Below are positions 20,664 to 32,341 of a stretch of 64,000 bases of DNA, piece after piece. Numbering within the stretch: the stretch's first letter is position 1; the number at the start of each line of letters is the position of its first letter. Origin of the DNA: Diplodia intermedia (lineage: Eukaryota; Ascomycota; Dothideomycetes; Botryosphaeriales; Botryosphaeriaceae); the NCBI GenBank assembly GCA_021495925.1, contig JAKEKT010000053.1, forward strand, positions 124,001 through 188,000, given 5' to 3'. Both the position numbers and the translations under genes were made by a program. The notes below the pieces were generated by a model. That model was not told the origin of the DNA. It was given only the letters and a program-made list of their open reading frames with translations, and did no database searches.

Positions 20664-21158
20664 GATTTCACTCGCTCGTTTTGGCAAAAGACGTAGTAAG
20701 CGTGATTAGTAGAGGGGCGGCAAGGCTGATTTCTTCTGTTTTTACCCCGCCCGCCGAGAGAATTTGATGCGGATGCGGCGCAGCACTGCTGCCTGATACC
20801 CCCTGCTCCGCCCCACATTCTAGCGAGTCCTGTCCATGGAAATGATCGACAAGAGGCTGTCATTTTTCAGAATCCGCTGCCATTAGTGTGTCGCCTTTTC
20901 TGTTTTTCTCGAGTAACTGGGGGGCAAGGCTGTATCCCACGTTGAAAGTATGATTATTCTTGGCCTGTAAAAAGTCGCGGTAATTTCAATACATGAAGCA
21001 GACCATTGGCTTCAGCAGTGCTGCGGAGACAGCCAGTCAGACTCCGCCACGTCTCTTCAGCAAACACACCCCGCACTGTCCGGATTCATAGCTACGAAGG
21101 CTTCAGCAGTACATCATAGTTGGCCTACTTTTGAACTGTACGCAGGAATATCGCAGTC
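20664..21158. promoter_or_regulatory. Shared divergent promoter
   Basis: The 495 bp between the kinase fusion (minus) and the deaminase (plus) contain no gene. Both genes start outward from here, so they may be co-regulated. I see no clear TATA box or dyad that would name a regulator. Confidence 0.5.
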
Positions 21159-23951
21159 ATGGACGAGGACAAATCCAACAGACTCACCGAATTCACCGCC
21201 TTGGCTCATCTTCTGTTTCTCCGCAACAATGGTGCTATCGAGTCGACCTCCATCGATGAGTGTGAGGGTTCAAGTTGCATTTCCAATGATGACTCGGAGA
21301 CATCGACCTACACTGCTCATCCCGGGATTTTATCTCGATCCCGCGACGAGAAGATCTTTCAACGTCTACTCAACCGCCTCTCGGAACTTCTTGCTGTCGA
21401 GAAAGGCGGCCGCTTCGTCTCGGCAGCTGTTTTGCAAGAGAACGAAAAAGAAGAGCACGTGGACATCTGGGTCGCTCGGAACGGTGGTTTCGGCCGAGAT
21501 GATCATGTTCTATTGTCCGGTTTGGAGCAAGCAATGACATCCATCGCAAAGTGTGCAGAAGGTGTGTGTCCGCTCTGTAATTAATGATGGCTAGCGCACT
21601 AACCTCTAGTAGATGCTGAAAATACCACGCACAATCTCTGGGAAATGATGTTTTCGTACTCCAAACCACGCATCGAAATGTACCGCAAAGATGTCACGCA
21701 ACTCTTCCAACGCAATCAGAGAGTGATCAACAACGCGCTATCGAAACAACGAGAGACAGTCAGCGAGGTATCAGACATCATTCGGGAGATACTCTTCGAA
21801 CTGAGTGCCCGTGGCCTCGCGTCAAGCAAAAGCAGGGATGGCGAAAAACTGGATCGTCTTGTTTACCTGGCTTTCAAGGTTCGAAAGCTTGAGACATCAA
21901 GAGAAGAGCTGCAGTCACTTTTGCCAGATGCGGCATTGGCACGAAAAATTCATTCGGGACTTTGCTTTCTTGGACGGGTACGGGCTGCCTATGAAACCTA
22001 CATCACGGTGTGCCTGACCAGGTGGAAGGGTTTCGAAGTGCGCATCCACCCCGTCGATGAGTCCAAGCCTGTCAAACTACACGGACGTCGCCTTAGTCTC
22101 GCGGAGACTTTTGGGCTCATTGGGCTACCGCTGAAAGATTCCACTCTGAAGAAATACATCAACAGGGGAAAATTTGGACAGAGGGAAGCGGTGAAAGAGT
22201 TCAACAAACTACAAGGGCAGGAAGCAAACGTACACGCCGAAGTTCAGTTGCTCTTCCACGTTCAAAAACAACCCATCCGGGATTGCTTCCCATACGTTGG
22301 CAGTAGCAAGCGGAATTGCTTCCTTTGTGCCGAATTTCTATCAGCGTTGGGTGGGTTCGGGAGCCGCGGCTCCCATGGGCGCCCGTGGTCCCGATGGCTC
22401 ATTCCATCTACAGCACAACTCCGGCTGGACAATCAAGAAATGATTTGGAATTCCATCGGGAAGGTCCAAGAGCACATCAAACACCAGCTGCTCTGTCCTC
22501 TCGAGAAAGGGAAGAACTTCAACCCGGAGTCAACCATCGGCTTGACAGCCCCTTCCTCTTCTTCAGCCCGTACAGACCGACCTGAGTTTCTCGATAATTC
22601 TACCATGCAGATGTTCCTTCGGAACCGAGATAGGCAGTCTCGACAACAGCAGATGATCGGCTTGGTGAATCCTGCACAGATGGAAGAGGAATACAATCAG
22701 CAGAGTATGGAATCGACCAACGAGATCAGACCAGCACGTACTGCGGGCGAAACAGATGAGGAGTTTGAATGCGACGGCGGCTGTTTGCGATATACCTCGC
22801 GGCGATGTGGCAAATGCGGCAACGATTTCTTCTGTTCTACAAGCTGCGAAGCCAAGATGGGTCCACACCATGCCTTCCGGTGTAATATCGGCCGTCCTCT
22901 CACCACCGCCGATTACCTCATGCTCGATATTAGTGGCGACATGATTCCTGAGGATCCAGATGTGTTGGCCGACTTTGGGTTCACGAACCTTTTACCTCGT
23001 GAACACTGCAATCTTTTGGGGCTCTACAAAGGTCTCGATTACCTTGGGGTTACTGCAGAGCAGCTTCATGAGTGGCAGCAGTCCGGAAGCATCGTGGAAC
23101 ATGTCAAGGAGACCTTCTCAGACCTTCCTGTGTCCAGCCGTGGTGGGTACTATCCATGGTTTATGGACAATCAACAACGGATTTTCAACCAAGGAAAACA
23201 CAGATCGGACCAGCGCACATCGAGTGAGGAGAAGATGCAAAGGTGTTATGACCAGACGAGAATGTATCTTGATCCCCAGGATCAAGAAACACCTATACAC
23301 GAGTTACAGCCGGCGAGCAAGAGAAAGGCGTTCGTTTTCTATTCTCTCATTGCGCAGAGATCCCATCCGCGGCCCACGTTCTATGGACCGTACATTGATT
23401 TCGGCTTTTGCGTCTGCACGGGTGCTTCGATGGAACATGCCCTGGGCGCCCTATACCAAAAACTCCTCTTCGGCGACACCATCATTGCTCCATGGATGCC
23501 AAGAAGTATTGCCCCTGATGTTGCCATGCGGCCGCCATTGTGTACCTTCACCGAGTTCTGGCAAGCCTTCGACCGAGGCGGCTTGACCGAACTTATGGAT
23601 AGTTGCGGCCTGAAAGCCGAGAGGGAAAAGTTTCCACACTTGGACTCTGTACTCAGCCGCAGAGTTGACGAGCCTTTGCCGGGTGTCTGGATGCTACAGA
23701 CGTTCGTGAATGATGAAAGCGAGACTGTGGCTCCAGACTGCATAGTGTTTTCGTACGGCTTCATTGCGTGTACAAACCCTATTGACACTGCAGAACTAAA
23801 GGCTTTTTACCAGGATGTTCTCGCGAGTGCGGATCCCCTGGACTTGGAAAAAGCTTCGTTGGAGCGCCGTTTGCTGGACTTTGGGAGGCGTCATGTCAAT
23901 GTGAGTGCGAAGGTTTTGAAGATCCTTGAGAAGACGTCGATACTCGATTAG
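21159..23951 (+). CDS. OTT_1508-like deaminase with MYND finger
   Basis: Two exons join at 21561 to 21613 (intron about 51 bp; an acceptor 3 bp earlier would also keep the frame), giving 913 residues. The N-terminal 300 residues are helical. The deaminase signature follows: VHAEVQLLFHV with the zinc-binding His and catalytic Glu at about 340, then YVGSSKRNCFLCAEFL at about 363-378 with the CxxC zinc ligands. This matches the fungal OTT_1508-like nucleic-acid/nucleotide deaminase family. A MYND zinc finger lies at about 519-557 (CDGGC, RCGKCG, FCSTSC, HHAFRC). The C-terminal 350 residues are conserved-looking but unassigned. Related fungal proteins are predicted deaminases with unknown targets. 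No break is seen. The partner across the shared promoter is the kinase-GIY-YIG fusion. Confidence 0.85.
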
Positions 23952-24482
23952 ACATCTGCCGGTCCATCTCATTCCAATCTTGTAATCTGTAATGAATCGT
24001 ATTAGTTCCACAGTAGAAAAAAGCTAGTATGCAAAATAAATGTATTTCACATGGGAAATCCTTCACAACTTCTGCATTAAAAATCGTCTTCTAAGCTGAT
24101 TTTGCCACAGCCACAAGTAAACGGTATTACTTACATTCAGGAATCCGTATGGAACAATAACACATCCCTTCTACAAGTTGTTTTTAGAAATTATGCAACT
24201 TCTCTTACGCAATCGAGCATACCATAACAAATTAATCGTAACACCTAAGTAGTTTAGGAGTTTGCTAAACAGTCACAAACTAATTCTTTAGATTTGTATA
24301 TTAGCTATGCTGCGCTTCTTGTTTGTTATCACATTTTCCACCGCTGTTTGTTTTAGACTAGTTTGGTATAGGGAGGTATATAATTACCACCACCGTTATC
24401 TTGTTCATCATCCTCTGCACCCATTGTCTTTGTAGACTTTTGGCAATTCCTCATCCACAGTTACCATTGATTTCAGAAAAAC
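23952..24482. other. A/T-rich intergenic stretch
   Basis: No gene is seen. The DNA is markedly A/T-rich compared with the flanking genes, with TTAA- and TAAT-rich runs. It holds the terminator of the deaminase gene and the promoter of the next gene. Confidence 0.5.
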
Positions 24483-25092
24483 ATGAGTGAACTGAACCCA
24501 TTAATTTCCTGCATTCCATGCACTGGGCAATATCGAGAACTAGGATGGGTTATCACTGCAACCAACAACGACATCTCCGACAGGTTTGTCGAAGCACTTC
24601 TGAATGCCGAAGAGCCAGGAAAAGAACTTGACGAGTTACTCGACGACATCGTTGGAGTAACAAGTTGGAAATGGGAAGAGAACTTGGGAAAGTTAATTCT
24701 TGCCAAGCTCGAGCGAGCCATCGCCATGGGCGCCCAAATGTCATCTGTAATGAGAGATGCACTGGAGAAGAGTACTGTCGCTGCAGATAACTTCGCGAAG
24801 GAGCACCCAGTCTACACCACGCTGATTGCCATTGGAGTGTTGGTCGTGCTCTCGCCCTGGGCGCTTGAAGCTCTGGGATTTGGTGAACTTGGCCCGATCG
24901 AAGGTATAATCTCCCCTTCTGGCGAAAGTGATGAACACACCTTGCTTACATCTGAAATTTGTAGGAAGCTTTGCTGCTGCGTGGCAGAGGACCTACTCTG
25001 GATATGTGGAGAAAGGGTCTCTGTTTTCCTTTTTCCAGCGCCTTGGCATGGTCTGGCGACGATATCCCCGTATGCAGTTTACGCAATTCTGA
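24483..25092 (+). CDS. IFI6/IFI27-like membrane protein
   Basis: Two exons (24483-24903 and 24965-25092; 61-bp intron) join in frame to 182 residues. The unspliced frame would continue 204 residues but would lose the family C-terminus, so the splice is favoured. The N-terminal 100 residues are helical and soluble. A membrane helix (TLIAIGVLVVLSPWALEAL) follows, then the glycine-rich IFI6/IFI27 pattern: GFGELGPIEGS, FAAAWQ, EKGSLFSFFQRLGM. Fungal genomes carry many small genes of this type. Animal relatives are interferon-induced and act at mitochondrial or ER membranes; fungal roles are not established. It sits between the deaminase and the dead monooxygenase. Confidence 0.78.
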
Positions 25093-25185
25093 ATTGATTA
25101 GTTTCCTCGACAGAGCGCATTCAAAGGTCCGCTACTGAGTGTGTTCATCTATCAAGAACTGGGCTCGTCTGTAGATAATCAATTG

Positions 25186-27316
25186 TCAACCTTCTCCGGC
25201 ACTGCTGATCTCTTCAAAAGAGCCAACCTCCTCCCGGGGATGCGTCAGATCCGACTTATCTCGCATAATCCTGCAAACTGAATCCTCAAGCAGTGAACCA
25301 ACCAGCTTCTTCTTCTCAGCATCTTCCTTCTTCGTCATAGCGATAAGAGCCGCTTCGCGCTGGTCCAGCTCCTCTCGCTGCTGACGGATGGTTTTCAGGT
25401 TGATATCCAGCGAGTCGTCCAAGAAGTTCTTGTGCAGTTCCATGTCACGCGTCAACGACCCGAGCGTCTGCGCGATTGCTTCCAGCTGTGCCGTACGCAG
25501 CGGGCCACGCAAGGCTTCCGAGAGCTTTGCTCAGCATTCTCGACGGTCCCGGATGAGGATGGTGGGGAAGAAGGCGGTGAGGAGGTCGGCGGACCGGACG
25601 CGGTGGGCGGCGGGGTTGGGGCTGGTGAGGGCGTCGTCGGCGATGGGCGACGCGTTGGTGGTGAGGATGGCGTCGACGAAGAGGATGTTGGCGGAGGCGA
25701 TCGGGGGTGCGAGCGGGTCGCCGGGATCAGGTCCGGGTCTGGAGCCATGGCCTTCTTGGCGAGGATGAGAAGGGCGGCGAAGACGGCGGCGGCGATGGCT
25801 TTGGGTATGGTGCCGCTGACACTGCCCAGTGGTTTTGCAGGGCGCTGGTCGAGGTATGGCTCGAAGCGGGGCCTCTTGGTCATGGGCAGCATGGGCAGAC
25901 GCTCGGCGAGAAATGCGGCGGTGGCGAAGTGCTCGAAGGTGCCTTCCATCCCGCCGAACGGGATGATGTGAGTTGCTACGAACTCGGGGAGAGGCGTTTC
26001 CAGGACCATCAGGCTCTATTGATTGTGACCGGCTTGTACCATCTGGATGAGTCGCTCCCGCCGGCGGTCTTGTGTTTCCTGGAATGCAGTGGTGATCTGC
26101 TCGTCTGAGGGGCTCGTTTTGTCTGGGAGGGCTTTGAGCATGTCGATGAGCTCAGTGGCGAGAACGGCTGCGCTTTCGATGGCGCTGTTGCCGCCTTGGC
26201 CTGAGATGGGGCTGAACTTGTCACGGTCAGCCACATGGACTGGTGAGTATGTCGCTAGTGCGGTCACTTACTTTGTGTGCTGCATCCCCGATGGTGATGA
26301 TCCGTTGAAAGTGCCATTTGTTGAAGAAGAACTCCGAAAGCGCTGTGAGAATTGCCGAGAAGTTGTTCTTGTAGCGGTTGCCGAATGTGACATTTCTTTG
26401 AATAGGATCGTCCCAGTACCTTTCTGCCACGGCTTCTTCTCTTTCTCGAAGAAGCGGTGCGGGATCTCGTCCTCCATCCCACGGAGCGTTCGGCAAAAAG
26501 GAACCAGCAGATACGGCTTTCCGGGCCGTCAATGACCAAATTGCTGTGGTTGTGGCCTGTCACGGTGTGCGACGAAGATTTTCCGAAGCCAGAAATGGGG
26601 CGGGAGATGCCAAACATGCAAGTGTAGTCACGAAGCACGCCTTTGTCGGCCAGAAACGTTCATCCAAGCTTCCGGGATGCTCTTTATGCTTACCCATCTG
26701 ATCTGACTTGGGAAAGTAGCCTGGCGAGAGTTGATTGACAGGGCGCCACGTCTCCTTCCGGACTGTGCTGTGAATGCCGTCTGCACCAATAAGGATGTCG
26801 CTAGTATACATTGATCCGTCTTTGGTAGTGACTTCCACGCCATTCGCCAACTGCCTGTCCTCAAGCACCCGCCTGACCACAAGAACCCTGGAATTAGCTC
26901 AGATGTGGTTGTAGAATACTTCTACTGCCATCTATCGGTCAACGAAGATGGGCCCATAGCCTTGTCTGCAAAGCCCCATCAGTGAACGACTCTGTTTTGA
27001 TTCTCGACACTGACCTTGCCACAAAGTGTTCCCCTGCCAGCTCGACGCGATTCAGCACCGCGGCGGTGGAGACCTAGAATGAATGTCCGTCATCCCCAGC
27101 TGGAGCTTCGTTCGCAGGTCATTGTAGCAGCCGAGCTGGTCGAGGATGCGACCGTTGGGGAAGAAGCCGATGCTCGCGCCCACTTGCCGAGCAATCTCCG
27201 GATAGGCTTCGAGGACGAGAAGGTCGATATCGAGTCTCTCCAGGATGAGGACGGGAACCATCCGTGATATGCTGTCACCGGCTATGAGCACTTCAAAGTC
27301 GTGTGGCGCCACTGTG
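25186..27316 (-). pseudogene. FAD-dependent monooxygenase, dead
   Basis: Minus-strand DNA retains most of a flavin monooxygenase of the salicylate-hydroxylase/PaxM-like group. The N-terminal Rossmann motif is damaged (AGDSISRM in place of a GxGxxG-like run). The middle reads GADGIHSTVRKETW and FGISRPISGF, and the GDAAHK and FSPISGQGGNSAIESAA motifs are split by a still-good intron. The frame is broken by TAG (26932-26934), TGA (about 26899) and at least three frameshifts: near 27060, and twice in 26420-26500. A C-terminal membrane helix (AIAAAVFAALLILAKKAM) survives at about 25760-25810. Beyond it, about 150 codons ending at 25186 read as a helical tail with one more TGA; whether they belong to the same gene is unsure. 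The expected ATG is GTG. The two first stops equal C-to-T changes of CAG and CGA. Confidence 0.8.
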
Positions 27317-28706
27317 AGGTGTGGAGGGAGCGAAACGGGAGGTCGAGGGATAGTTGGATTTTTCGGTTCTGATTGCAGCTGCAGTCGAAATCGTTGCAGG
27401 GCCAGATATACAACAGTGTCGCAACATGCAAATTTCGTCGCTACTGATGTTGCCGTCCCAATCCAATCGGACGGCTCGCAGATGGGCCGTGTCATTGGAG
27501 GCAAACTGCCGGGTACCGCCGCATCTACCCGGACACTGCCAGAGCCAAGCTTCCAGGCAGCTGTGCAAACGCAGATATAGAGGAGGATGTGCAGGTTTGC
27601 TAACAGAGACTGGCCGTTAGCAGTTGATAAGGCCTGAACGTGTGGACCGGTTGCTGGAAATGCCACACCGGGGCACCAACGCTTATGTCGAAGCAATCCA
27701 CGAACACTCACCTCACCCCATTCTCAAGCGACCCTTCTCCAGTGCGTATAGCTTTCGAATTTGCTTGGAGACCAGCCGTCAGCTGTTTGCACAGAGGGCG
27801 GTGTTGCTGCGCCTTGCATTTCCACGACATCATTCCTCTGATGCCGATACTGAATATGATATTGGCGCATCTGGACAATGTTATTCGTGGAGCGGAAGTA
27901 GAGAGCGATCGCTTTCACATTGATGCATTATTGATTGAGGCTGACCAACCTTTCCGAAAGTGAAAGGCAACCTCGCTCACCTGCACGGGTAACCGGAGGC
28001 AGGAAAAAGGCAAAAGACAGAATATAAATTCTCGCTTACCTACGTGCATTTTTTTGGGTTGAGATGATGGGCCAAACGCTGCCGAGTCGTCGTCAGTCAA
28101 GACTGTCAATGGAACAGAGTCAAGATGCGTCTGCGGCGATTGTAGGACCTACCGTAGTTGCTATTCTCATCTCACTTGCAAATTCTGAAGGGTCCAACTG
28201 CCTTCCCTTGGCTTGAAAACCCGCTCGTGGCCTGAGGTGAGATTTTAGCGGTAAACATATCTTTAGTAGAGCTATTCCGTGACTCACCTTAAAGAAAATA
28301 AATAGCTCTTCCTTGCAGGTTGTCACGTTGAAGAGCACCAGGCTACAGTGTTGCCAATAATTGAGCAAAGTAATTGTGAGACCGGTTTTACATTGTTTGG
28401 TAGGCTGAAGTGTGCTTCTCTTAAATTGTTGCATTTCTTTTCTTGGAGCAAATACTTGCAAACGGAGACTTCGTACAAGCCTGACCACCACCATTGTCAA
28501 GTAAGCTCACATTGGGCTAACAGTCCCTGGGAAAGCGAAAGCGGTAAGTGCACCGGTCAGAACGGCAAATTTCACTGTTCTCTCGATCGACGAGTGTGGA
28601 AAGCGCATGTTCCGCTGCTCGCCCAAGCACCCGTTCCTTCCTCGTTAAGATAGATCTCTACCCTCTATCCTCTTTAGGCTTAGCGCGGAATATCTAGAGG
28701 AAGCGG
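27317..28706. other. Intergenic, nothing recognised
   Basis: No gene is supported. Short frames at 27354-27963 overlap on both strands and have no signatures. The right side is the upstream region of the GTPase gene. Confidence 0.45.
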
Positions 28707-28714
28707 CATATAAG
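28707..28714 (+). promoter_or_regulatory. TATA box of GTPase gene
   Basis: CATATAAG lies about 320 bp before the GTPase ATG and directly before a pyrimidine-rich leader, the usual fungal arrangement. A leader intron at 28953-29014 (GTAGGT donor, CTGAC branch, CACAG acceptor) would bring it nearer in the mRNA. Confidence 0.45.
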
Positions 28715-28735
28715 CTCTTCTTCGACCCCGAGCTC

Positions 28736-28818
28736 CCATCTCTTCTTCCTCAACCTCCCAGCCTCATCTCTTCTTCCTCAAACCTCCCAGACCCATTTCT
28801 TCTTCCCCAACCTTCAGC
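28736..28818 (+). repeat. Pyrimidine-rich leader repeat
   Basis: Three degenerate copies of about 28-30 bp, each with the core TCTTCTTCCTCAA followed by CCTCCCAG (the third copy diverged), lie in the predicted 5' leader of the GTPase mRNA. CT-rich leaders are common at fungal transcription starts. Confidence 0.5.
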
Positions 28819-29030
28819 TTTTGCCGCTTGTTCCTCAAGACCTTCAAGCTTCATCTGCGCCTAGGCCTTGTTTGGAACCCACACGGCTCTACTCGAGCCT
28901 CCCTTGCTGTTCGCCGGTCGGGGTGCCCTTCTCACCTCACCTCCAGAACTCGGTAGGTTTTCATCGACCATCACTTCACGATGCCACAGCTGACCTCACC
29001 TCAGACCTTCACAGGCTCCATTACCACACA

Positions 29031-32000
29031 ATGTCTGACGAGGCCAGCAAAAGCCACCAGACACCGCCTCCCGGCCCGTCCGTCTCACCCACCTCTTCGA
29101 TCTTCAACCAACTGCGCTTGTCCGCAGGGCCTCCCACTGCATTGCACACCCTGCGTCATTCCAGCTCTCCTTCACCGCAGGTAAAGTTAGAGCCTCACCA
29201 GGCAGAGTCTATCCAGCCATGTGATGCCCACTCGTCGTCTGTCATGGTGACACAATCGCCTGCTTCGTGCTTGGAGACAAAGCTCACTAGCACTACTCGC
29301 TCTTCCCTGTCTTCCGATAGCGACCCATCTCAGCGCAACAAGAGGAGTAAGTGACATGAGCAAAATGAACATCCCAACGCGTGATATCACTGCTAACTCT
29401 GCGCTCAGGCTACTACCTCATTGCCCACGACGAAGACGAATCGGTGAAACCGTACAACCCGGCTAAAGAGGCGCTGCCGAAGAAAGAAGTGAACCACAAG
29501 GCATTCGCTGAGGCAGAAGAAGCTGCAATCGGCATACCCATGGAGATCCTTGCTATCATTGATGAGCAAGAGTGCGCAAACGAGGACATTGTCTACATCA
29601 AAAACCTGGCAAAAGACGCCAAGTCACCCACGTACCCCAATGGCGTTAAGGTCGGTCTCCGAGGTGATTCTGGAACAGGTACGCACTACAAATTCTCCTC
29701 ATCAAGCATACAGTACTAACCTTCACCAGGGAAATCGAGCATCATAAATTCACTCCTTGGCATCCCGAACATTGCTCCACAGGGTGATGACGGCGGAGCA
29801 TGCACCTCCGTCGTTCAGGAATTCCGCAAACCTCGTGACAATCAGAAGAATGCTTGCGAGGCCGAGATTTTCTTCCTCACGCCCAGTGCCCGATTCGCTA
29901 TCCTCAAGGAGTGGCTGAGAGATATCTACATCTATGCGCACTCGGATGCGGAAGCGGGCGACGATGACTTCGAAAACTACGAGCAGGCTGCTTCGACAGC
30001 CATCGAAGGCCTCTATTCGCTTTTCTGCGACCACGACGAGTGCCAGTCTCCAGAAGCCGTGCAGAAGTTCATCTCAACCGCCAAGGGCCAGAACGATGAT
30101 GGAGTATTGTCGAAGCTGAAGGGATGGACGGAAGAGCTGTTGGGCAACCTTCAAACTTCTGCCGCGAAAGTGGAGATCAGCGACACTTCTCCCGACCTAA
30201 TTCAGCACAAGATCGCGCGTTTCCTCCAACATGAGGTCTCTTACAGCAGCAGTGGCTGCTGTAATCCCTCTCCTTGGCCCTTTGTCAAGCTGGTGAAGTA
30301 CGAACAATGCCCAGACACCCTTTTTCCCTTCGCTTTTTCCCGATTGCTGCCGAGAAAACAATGCTTACGCGCAACTGACAGGACTTATTTCGACTCCCCG
30401 ATTCTTTCGCAGGACATCGTCCTGGTGGATCTACCTGGCACTTCCGATACCAACCAGACCCGTGTGCGCGCGTCAGTTCAATATCTCAACGATGTTGACT
30501 TCATTGGCGTTGTGGCGAAAGTGGACCGTGTCGAGACAGACGCCGACACTCACAAATACTTGATCGATGCATTTCGGCGGAAGCGTGGAGCAAGTGTCCT
30601 CATGGTCGCCACAGGCTCGGATGTAAGTTGAGACAGAGCTGCTTTTGCCATCATGTCCGCTGATTTTGTGCAGTCGGTCAACATCAGGCCTACGCAGCTC
30701 AGCAAGCGCATCTCTACTGCAGACGCTGTCGATGCAGCAAACTTGACCACATTGAAAGAGCAGTTGGATATGTCCGACCTTGAGCTTAAAAACATCACCA
30801 AGGAGCTGCACGCCGCACGCGCTCGACGAGACAGAGATGCATTGGAAGACCTTTCAGAACAGAAGGGGAAGCTCGAGTAAGTTCATTTCCAAACACATTT
30901 CGCACTTTCACCGTGCATGCTGACCCCATTTACCATGAAGGCTCCAGAAAGCCTCACTTGAAGCCAGACTTTCGGAGTATTGCGTCACGATGCGAAACAC
31001 CAAGGTTTCGCGCAACGTTAAGCAAAAGTACTCCGAGCTCACGAAGGACCCAGTGCCGCTGCCAATGTTCTGTGTTTCGAACTCTGAGTACACAACGCAT
31101 GCTCTCGGATACGATAGAAAGTATCCGCCTAAGATGGGAGTTGATGCCACGGGCGTGCCTGAACTGCGAGCCTTCCTCTACGGCCTACCCGCGGTGCGAA
31201 AGTTCCGAGTCTTCGACCACCACCGCAAGACTGTGCTCCCGTCGCTCCTCAACAACTTGGAGCTCACCTGCTCGCAGACCAAGTTGATGAGGCGCGACGA
31301 GCTGCAAAGGATCCTTTTATCGGCCTCGGAACCTGTGGCCGGGGAAATCCAGAGGATCTTCGACGGCTTCTTCGCTACCGCCATCGTGCCTGGCATCGCC
31401 ACCATCAAGACCAGCAAAATCGCCTATGCAGACTATGCCATAGCGCAACTGGCGAGTTGGAAGGACTGGACGCCTGCGACACACAGAGCTTTCTGCCTTC
31501 GCAAAGGCAACTGGAGGACAAAGAAAGTCGGCCACCACGACTGGAACAAAGTGATGCTCGAGCCATTGATCAAAGATGTCGAGAAATACAGCCGTGCTTG
31601 GGACGACGCGACAAACGCCCTGGCGTCCAACTTGTCGGACAAGCTCTGCCAAATGGTGGCCGACCTGATCTCGCGTCTTGAGGGTATGGCATATTTGTAC
31701 CTATCATAATATTGCTCAGCTAACATCAAGCAGATGCAGCCGGACCGTCCGAAGAAGCGATGACAGTGTACTTCGATGAGCTCCGCATCAAGAGCCGGGA
31801 GCTTGACTTGAAGTGCCACTCGAGGGCGGAGAAAGTTGAGAAGGATCTCGGCATTATCAAGGAAAAAGTGACCAACACCAACGATACGAGCAAGTGCTTT
31901 TTCGTGAAAATTATGGACCGGACCTACAACTACTGCGTCGTGTTCACCGGTCAGTATTTCGATCATCAAAGAAACAAGAGCATACCAACACTGACATTCT

Positions 32001-32341
32001 TCACAGGCAAATTCGCAAAGGAGAAGCGCACAAATATCTTGAAGCACAAGCTCGCCGAGAAAGCCTGCGGGCCCTTCTCGGAGCTCTTCAGAATGACCAA
32101 GAAGGCCTCGAAAGAAATGATCCAACACCACGCCAAGGAGCTGACAGAAGAAGTCACAGACATGTTCGCCGGCTTCAACCATACGTTCATGCGGAGTTAT
32201 AAGACGGACGAGGAGGACACACCAGAGGTGAAGGCGCTCAGGGAGACGCTTCGCTCCAGAGTCTCCGACTGGAGGAAGGTCCTCACCGACGACATCGAGC
32301 GCCACCTCACCACCTGCACCAAGTACGCGCAGAGCGGTTAA
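29031..32341 (+). CDS. Dynamin/SLIP-GC-like large GTPase
   Basis: Eight exons (29031-29346, 29409-29678, 29730-30297, 30382-30622, 30674-30876, 30941-31683, 31734-31949, 32007-32341) join exactly to 963 residues. Introns at 30298 and 31950 are multiples of three and could be retained, but family alignment from memory favours removal. The first 100 residues are Ser/Pro-rich and disordered. The GTPase domain has G1 GDSGTGKSS at 191-199 (split by an intron), a G2 threonine in DDGGACTSV, G3 DIVLVDLPGTSD at about 396-407 and a G4-like VAKVDR at about 428. A long helical stalk with coiled coil follows. This is the architecture of nuclear GTPase SLIP-GC and other dynamin-like proteins, which in animals belong to immune-inducible groups. 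The fungal role is unknown. The ATG at 28981 lies within the predicted leader intron, so 29031 is the start. Confidence 0.85.

Noticed and set aside
31433..32305. 290-codon minus-strand frame
   Set aside because: It is the antisense of the GTPase exons, which have G motifs and working splice sites.
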